Assembly (NCBI GenBank): GCA_937894825.1
Contig: CALCQT010000287.1
Span: forward strand, 1-10,119
From: an uncultured Anaerolineaceae bacterium
GTDB taxonomy: Bacteria > Chloroflexota > Anaerolineae > Anaerolineales > Anaerolineaceae
Direction of reading: 5' to 3'
DNA: 10,119 nucleotides
The notes under the pieces are model-generated. The model ran no database searches and had not been told where the DNA came from. It was given only the letters and a program-made list of their open reading frames with translations. A program made the translations under genes and the position numbers. The number at the start of each line of letters is the position of its first letter. The stretch's first letter is position 1. Shown here piece by piece: positions 6,964 to 10,119 of the stretch.

Positions 6964-8337
6964 GAGTGTATTTTCAGCGAATGCCAGTTGTTTTAGTACC
7001 TGGTCGCGGGAGGTTCCGCCCCAACTGCAGCGTTGGCTGATGGCGGCTTCCAACGAAAATGTTTCATAAACATCCGCTTCGAACAGGGGTGAAATCTCTC
7101 TCCAATCCGGCAACGAGATTTCAGCCAGCCCGATCCCTTTTTTCTCGGCAAGTTTGACCGCTTTTCCGACGGCGTGATGCGCATCCCGGAATGGCAGTCC
7201 CTTTTTGACCAGATAATCCGCGATGTCCGTGGCCAGCGCCTGCATGTTGATTTGCTGCCGGCAGCGGTCCGGATGCACGGTCAGGGTGCGCAGAACACCG
7301 CTCATAACGGACATGACCAGGCCAGCAACATCAGCGGCTTCAAAAACCAGCGCTTTGTCTTCCTGCAAGTCTTTGTCGTAGGCGGAAGGAAGCCCTTTCA
7401 GTGTGGCTAAAAATGCGCATAGCCGTCCTGCCAGCCCACCGCTTTTGCCGCGAATCAGTTCCAACGAATCGGGGTTTTTCTTTTGCGGCATCAGGCTGGA
7501 TCCGGTGGAGAACGCGTCCGCCAATGTTATATATCCAAATTCGGTGGTGGAGTACAGGATCAGCGCTTCGGCACAGCGGCTGAGGTGGCTCCCCAACATG
7601 GCAGCCCAGTAAAGAAAATCACAGGCAAAATCACGGTCCGAGACACTGTCGAGACTGTTTGGTGTGGGTGCGGAGAACCCAAGTTCGTTTGCCAGACTGA
7701 AGCGGTCAACCGGATAGGCGGTTCCAGCCAGTGCGCCGCTGCCTAATGGCAGAAAATCCATGCGGCGGATGGTGTCCGTCAATCGCTGCTGGTCCCGTTC
7801 CAGTGCCCAGAAATGCGAGAGCCACCAGTGGCTCAACAAAATGGGTTGTGCCTGTTGGAAATGCGTGTATCCGGAGATGATGACGTCCAGATCTGTACGG
7901 GCGCGTTCGAGAAAGGCCTGCTGCAGATCGGTCAGCCGTTCGGAGAGTTCAGCGGAAGCTGATTTCAGCCACAGTCTGAAATCGGTCACGACCTGATCGT
8001 TCCGGCTGCGTCCGGTGTGCAATTTTCCGCCGGTGGGCCCGATCAGTGCTGTCAGGCGCCGTTCAACGGCTGTGTGAATGTCTTCATCGCTGGGTTCATA
8101 TGAAAAGCTGCCGTCGGCAAATTCCTGCGCGATTTGTTCGAGTCCGCTCCGGATTAGGCCGAACTCGCTTTCACTGAGAATCCCGGCTGCCTGAATGGCC
8201 CGTGCCCAGGCGAGGCTGCCGCGGACGTCTTCCTGTGCCATTCGTTTGTCCACATCCAGACTTTGATTCAGCCGGGCCATTGAGATGTCCAAATCGGATT
8301 CCAGGCGTCCACCGCTCCATAAAGTTTTTTCTGCCAT
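6949..8337 (-). CDS. argH: Argininosuccinate lyase
   Basis: Cytoplasmic homotetramer of the fumarase/aspartase superfamily that splits argininosuccinate into arginine and fumarate, the last step of arginine synthesis. The 462-residue length is normal for the family. Visible motifs are LWSGGRLES at the N-terminus, HTGRSRNDQVVTDFRLWL (107-124), the substrate loop SGYTHFQQAQP (155-165, with H159), and the superfamily signature TGSSLMPQKKNP (278-289), whose serine pair carries the catalytic base. The start ATG has AAGG (8343-8346) 5 bases upstream. It follows argG with a 42-base gap and shares its promoter and leader, since no separate promoter is visible. The 3' end forms part of the transcription terminator. 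Confidence 0.96.
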   Translation of the reverse strand: MAEKTLWSGGRLESDLDISMARLNQSLDVDKRMAQEDVRGSLAWARAIQAAGILSESEFGLIRSGLEQIAQEFADGSFSYEPSDEDIHTAVERRLTALIGPTGGKLHTGRSRNDQVVTDFRLWLKSASAELSERLTDLQQAFLERARTDLDVIISGYTHFQQAQPILLSHWWLSHFWALERDQQRLTDTIRRMDFLPLGSGALAGTAYPVDRFSLANELGFSAPTPNSLDSVSDRDFACDFLYWAAMLGSHLSRCAEALILYSTTEFGYITLADAFSTGSSLMPQKKNPDSLELIRGKSGGLAGRLCAFLATLKGLPSAYDKDLQEDKALVFEAADVAGLVMSVMSGVLRTLTVHPDRCRQQINMQALATDIADYLVKKGLPFRDAHHAVGKAVKLAEKKGIGLAEISLPDWREISPLFEADVYETFSLEAAISQRCSWGGTSRDQVLKQLAFAENTLKTTA

Positions 8338-8379
8338 TGCTGCCTTTCGTTGAGCCTACATCATAACACCCTTATCATT

Positions 8380-9312
8380 TTAAATACTGTTAGATTTTTC
8401 CATCAATGATTTTACCCGGCTTGGCAGGCTGAAGCAACGGATGAAACCGGTCGCGTCTTTGTGATCGTACATGGAAACATCCCCGAATGAAGCAATTTTT
8501 TCGCTGTACAAACTGTATTTTGACTGGCGTCCGATCGGCGTGACGTTCCCTTTATATAGCTTCAATTTGACTGTGCCGGTGGTGTTTTTGTTGACAGCCT
8601 CAAAAAAGGCATTCAGCGCCTCGCAAAGCGGCGAGAACCACTGCCCGAAATAAACCAGTTCCGCATACCGTTCAGCCACCACATCTTTATAGTGCATTGT
8701 TTCGCGATCCAGCGTGATGCTTTCCAGTTCGGCATGAGCTGCATAGAGGATGGTGCCGCCGGGGGTCTCATAAAGCCCGTGGCTCTTCATGCCGACCAGG
8801 CGATTCTCAACCATGTCACAGCGGCCAATGCCGTGTTTGCCGCCAATTTTGTTCAGTTCCGTCAGAAGATCCATGGGAGAAAGTTTTTCCCCATTCAGCG
8901 CAACCGCGTTTCCGGCCTCAAATTCAATTTCGATGATTTCCGGCTGATCAGGTGCGTTTTCCGGCGATGTTGTCAGCACCCAGATGGATTCGTCCGGTTC
9001 GTTTTCAATATCTTCAATCGGGCCGCCTTCATGCGAGATGTGCCAGATGTTCCGGTCACGACTGAATAGTTTCGGATTTTTGGCGGAATCGGGATATGCG
9101 ATATGTTTGCTGTCCATATATTGGATCAGGTCTTCCCGAGAGGTGAAATCCCAGATGCGCCAGGGGGCGATGACCTGAAGATCCGGATTCAGCGCAGCGA
9201 TGGTGTACTCAAAACGGACCTGATCATTTCCTTTGCCGGTGCAACCGTGAGCGATGGCGTCCGCGTTTTCCTGTTCCGCGATTTCAACCATCCATTTTGC
9301 AACAATCGGCGC
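8380..9312 (-). CDS. argG: Argininosuccinate synthase, C-terminal three quarters (interrupted gene)
   Basis: ArgG joins citrulline and aspartate with ATP to make argininosuccinate. This fragment starts abruptly at APIVAKWMVEIAEQE and continues through HGCTGKGNDQVRFE, IGRCDMVENRLVGMKSHGLYETPGG and ELESITLDRETMHYKD to the stop at 8380-8382, all characteristic of the family. An internal ATG at 9291 is not a real start. Upstream the gene runs into 45 bases of Illumina adapter (9313-9357), and beyond it the N-terminal part resumes in another frame. Adding the N-terminal fragment and about 12 missing residues gives roughly 408 residues, close to the usual 400. In the living organism the gene is most likely intact, running 9610 to 8380. 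Confidence 0.9.
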   Translation of the reverse strand, partial: APIVAKWMVEIAEQENADAIAHGCTGKGNDQVRFEYTIAALNPDLQVIAPWRIWDFTSREDLIQYMDSKHIAYPDSAKNPKLFSRDRNIWHISHEGGPIEDIENEPDESIWVLTTSPENAPDQPEIIEIEFEAGNAVALNGEKLSPMDLLTELNKIGGKHGIGRCDMVENRLVGMKSHGLYETPGGTILYAAHAELESITLDRETMHYKDVVAERYAELVYFGQWFSPLCEALNAFFEAVNKNTTGTVKLKLYKGNVTPIGRQSKYSLYSEKIASFGDVSMYDHKDATGFIRCFSLPSRVKSLMEKSNSI

Positions 9313-9357
9313 CCACCGAGATCTACACTCTTTCCCTACACGACGCTCTTCCGATCT
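9313..9357 (+). other. Illumina P5/TruSeq adapter sequence embedded in the assembly
   Basis: These 45 bases match the 3' part of the Illumina universal (P5) adapter base for base, from CCACCGAGATCTACAC through to ACGACGCTCTTCCGATCT at 9340-9357. The adapter continues with CGGCG at 9307-9311 after one mismatch, but that part is also explained by argG codons, so the left edge is uncertain by a few bases. The match is from memory of the adapter. The block is a technical contaminant, not biology. Confidence 0.97.
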
Positions 9358-9610
9358 AAACCGCGCCGGATTTGATCATCGGCCAGATATAATCTTCGCA
9401 CAGTTCAGCGGTCAAATCCTTGACATAGAGTTTGCTGGCGCCACTGGCTTTGGCCCGTTCTTCCAAGCCGATCAATTCATCATCCTGGCCGACGTTGGCA
9501 CAACAGCAGATCACTTCGCAGTGTTATGTGTCGATTAACCATGGAATAATTGCCGATGTATCCAGACCGCCCGAATAGGCCAAAACAACTTTATTAAATT
9601 TCTGTGACAT
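9358..9610 (-). pseudogene. argG: Argininosuccinate synthase, N-terminal 84 codons with an internal stop
   Basis: The frame begins [19 protein letters not shown], the ATP-binding loop of ArgG, and reads on through [32 protein letters not shown] and [11 protein letters not shown] until the adapter. Codon 29 (9526-9524) is TAA, in WLIDT-stop-HCEV, where relatives typically have tyrosine (TAC or TAT). A single base differs, so a sequencing or assembly error close to the bad join is the simplest explanation. A true nonsense mutation cannot be excluded. The start has a good Shine-Dalgarno, GGAG at 9617-9620, 6 bases from the ATG. Expression is probably set by the arginine attenuator directly upstream. 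Confidence 0.85.
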
Positions 9611-9643
9611 AAATTTCTCCAATCGGTTGCATCGTTAATAAAT

Positions 9644-9676
9644 AAAAAGATCTCCGCGCGAATTGCGGAGGTCTTT
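9644..9676 (-). terminator. Attenuator terminator hairpin before argG
   Basis: AAAGA (9676-9672) and CTCCGC (9670-9665) pair with TCTTT (9650-9646) and GCGGAG (9657-9652) around a 7-base loop, with one C-A mismatch. The U-tract is at 9648-9644. It lies between the leader peptide and argG, so it must be suppressed for argGH to be expressed from the leader promoter. Confidence 0.85.
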
Positions 9677-9722
9677 GGTATTACGATTCCTGATAAATCA
9701 AGTGAAAAACACCGCAAGTCGA

Positions 9723-9776
9723 TTACTGTTTGCGGAGGCCTCGTCGGATAACGTCAAAGGGCTGATTGAATTTCAT
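9723..9776 (-). CDS. Putative arginine leader peptide MKFNQPFDVIRRGLRKQ
   Basis: A 17-codon ORF with Arg at positions 11, 12 and 15 (CGA, CGA, CGC) followed by Lys, Gln and TAA. It is too short to be an enzyme. Its place between a consensus promoter and a terminator in front of an arginine biosynthesis gene suggests that its translation senses charged arginine tRNA. The ATG lies 8 bases after the -10 box and has no Shine-Dalgarno, so the message is probably leaderless, starting at or next to the A of the ATG. Codons 14-16 contain the pairing segment of the attenuator. Confidence 0.7.
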   Translation of the reverse strand: MKFNQPFDVIRRGLRKQ

Positions 9777-9783
9777 GTCGTTT

Positions 9784-9811
9784 ATTATAAGATTTCTGAT
9801 ATCAATGTCAA
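9784..9811 (-). promoter_or_regulatory. Consensus sigma70-type promoter of the argGH operon
   Basis: On the minus strand TTGACA (9811-9806) and TATAAT (9789-9784) are both perfect matches with a 16-base spacer. Transcription should start near 9776-9777, which is the leader-peptide ATG. Such a strong core promoter makes sense if control is exerted afterwards by attenuation. No clear ArgR operator was seen. Confidence 0.85.
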
Positions 9812-9834
9812 GGCATCTTTTGAAGATTCGTGAT

Positions 9835-9880
9835 TTTCGGCTCAAATCGGATTGACAGATTGATCCGATTTGAGCCGAAA
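9835..9880 (-). terminator. 18-bp perfect hairpin just after the transketolase stop
   Basis: Bases 9835-9852 pair perfectly with 9863-9880 around a 10-base loop. The stem begins 3 bases after the TAG of the upstream gene. There is no T-tract on either strand; the T and A ends are in the reverse of the normal terminator order. It may be a non-canonical terminator or a 3'-end stabilising hairpin. Confidence 0.55.
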
Positions 9881-9883
9881 GGT

Positions 9884-10045
9884 CTATGAAATAGCTTCCA
9901 GAATGTCCTGCGCGACATTGACTGCATCGAGCCTGTAATGACGAAGCAATTGTTCCGGTTTTCCGGATTGTCCAAAAACATCCATAACACCCAATTTTGT
10001 AACTTTCACATTTTCCGGCAATACATCGCGCGCGCCAGAAGTGCC
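9884..10045 (-). CDS. Transketolase, C-terminal subunit, last ~50 residues (partial)
   Basis: The final 47 codons read DVLPENVKVTKLGVMDVFG, then QSGKPEQLLRHYRLDAVN and VAQDILEAIS before TAG at 9886-9884. The 'G(V/I)xDxFG(Q/E)SGxPxxLLxxYxL' pattern is the end of the transketolase C-terminal domain as found in split, two-subunit transketolases of the pentose phosphate pathway. Going upstream, the match fades after about 10030 and an in-frame TGA occurs at 10048-10046. The preceding part of the domain is missing, which points to a chimeric join rather than a short gene. Pyruvate dehydrogenase E1-beta or DXP synthase C-termini are less likely alternatives. Confidence 0.7.
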   Translation of the reverse strand, partial: GTSGARDVLPENVKVTKLGVMDVFGQSGKPEQLLRHYRLDAVNVAQDILEAIS

Positions 10046-10119
10046 TCACCTATGCGGAGTCTCGGCTCTACGACAAGGACGGTGTACAGGGCGCAAAATT
10101 CTATCTGACCAACAACGCC
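10046..10119. other. Window tail that does not continue the transketolase gene
   Basis: The transketolase frame is closed here. On the plus strand the frame from 10036 to the end is open and reads like real protein (CLTYAESRLYDKDG, then AKFYLTNNA), and one minus frame is open as well. The sequence is too short to identify. It is probably a piece of another gene joined in assembly. Confidence 0.4.

Larger units (their letters stand above)
9644..9777 (-). promoter_or_regulatory. Putative arginine-responsive transcription attenuator of argGH
   Basis: On the minus strand the leader carries four ordered segments. Segment 1 is CCGCAA (9735-9730), inside the leader-peptide arginine codons. Segment 2 is TTGCGG (9717-9712). 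Segment 3 is CCGCAA (9668-9663), within CTCCGC. Segment 4 is GCGGAG (9657-9652). Segment 2 can pair with 1 or with 3, and 3 can pair with 4 to make the terminator. The 2:3 pairing may extend through CGA:TCG across a mismatch. A ribosome held at codons 11-12 would cover segment 1 and free segment 2 to block the terminator. A ribosome reaching the stop codon (9725-9723) would cover segment 2 and allow termination. This matches the trp/his/leu type of attenuation. The role is inferred from sequence alone. Confidence 0.75.

Noticed and set aside
9103..9538. Two plus-strand open frames crossing 9313-9357
   Set aside because: They exist only because of the adapter insertion and lie antisense to argG.
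9611..9777. T-box riboswitch in the argG leader
   Set aside because: No T-box consensus (AGGGTGGNACCGCG) is present, and the leader peptide plus alternative stems explain the region better.
9611..9777. ArgR operator (ARG box)
   Set aside because: Only AT-rich stretches are present; no convincing palindromic ARG box was found.
9723..10049. 108-codon minus-strand open frame ending with the leader peptide
   Set aside because: Its upstream part overlaps the transketolase C-terminus in another frame and crosses the 18-bp hairpin and the promoter. Only the last 17 codons are supported.
1..10119. tRNA, rRNA, CRISPR array, insertion sequence or prophage
   Set aside because: I saw no cloverleaf, regular repeat-spacer pattern, transposase, integrase or terminal inverted repeats.

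Overview
The window looks like chromosomal DNA of a bacterium of moderate GC content, most plausibly from the Chloroflexota (Anaerolineae type). That placement is an inference from the Thr-Pro linker surface protein, the membrane-anchored RNase Y and the general protein style. No marker gene settles it. The sequence behaves like a draft or metagenome assembly, because an Illumina adapter is embedded inside argG and the last ~80 bases look chimeric.

Layout, left to right. A partial membrane protein gene (minus) diverges from a large membrane-anchored surface protein with a low-complexity N-terminus and two beta-rich extracellular repeats (plus, 237-1799). A 390-base intergenic stretch follows, holding a promoter-like box, several hairpins and a strong intrinsic terminator that ends on the base before the recX start codon. 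recX (2190-2831) and rny (2855-4480) form a plus-strand pair. An 18-bp bidirectional terminator separates rny from a minus-strand DNA alkylation repair operon: an Ada-AlkA fusion (5161-6621) followed by ogt (4611-5150). After an AT-rich gap come argH (6949-8337) and argG (8380-9610), both minus, transcribed argG then argH. The final segment holds the end of a transketolase C-terminal-subunit gene (minus) and a foreign-looking tail.

The most interesting system is the argG leader (9644-9811, minus strand). It has a consensus sigma70 promoter (TTGACA, 16 bp, TATAAT) and a probably leaderless 17-codon ORF, MKFNQPFDVIRRGLRKQ, with three arginine codons within five. A 9-base repeat places the same CCGCAA element in the leader peptide (segment 1) and in the terminator 5' arm (segment 3), with the complementary TTGCGG between them (segment 2). 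Next comes a U-tract terminator (segments 3:4), then a good Shine-Dalgarno and argG. This is the architecture of ribosome-mediated transcription attenuation, here apparently tuned to arginine and controlling argGH, the last two steps of arginine synthesis.

The argG gene as assembled is broken in three ways: 45 bases of Illumina P5/TruSeq adapter replace about 35 bases of coding sequence, the two halves are out of frame, and codon 29 is a stop where the family usually has tyrosine. The first two are assembly artefacts and the third probably is too.
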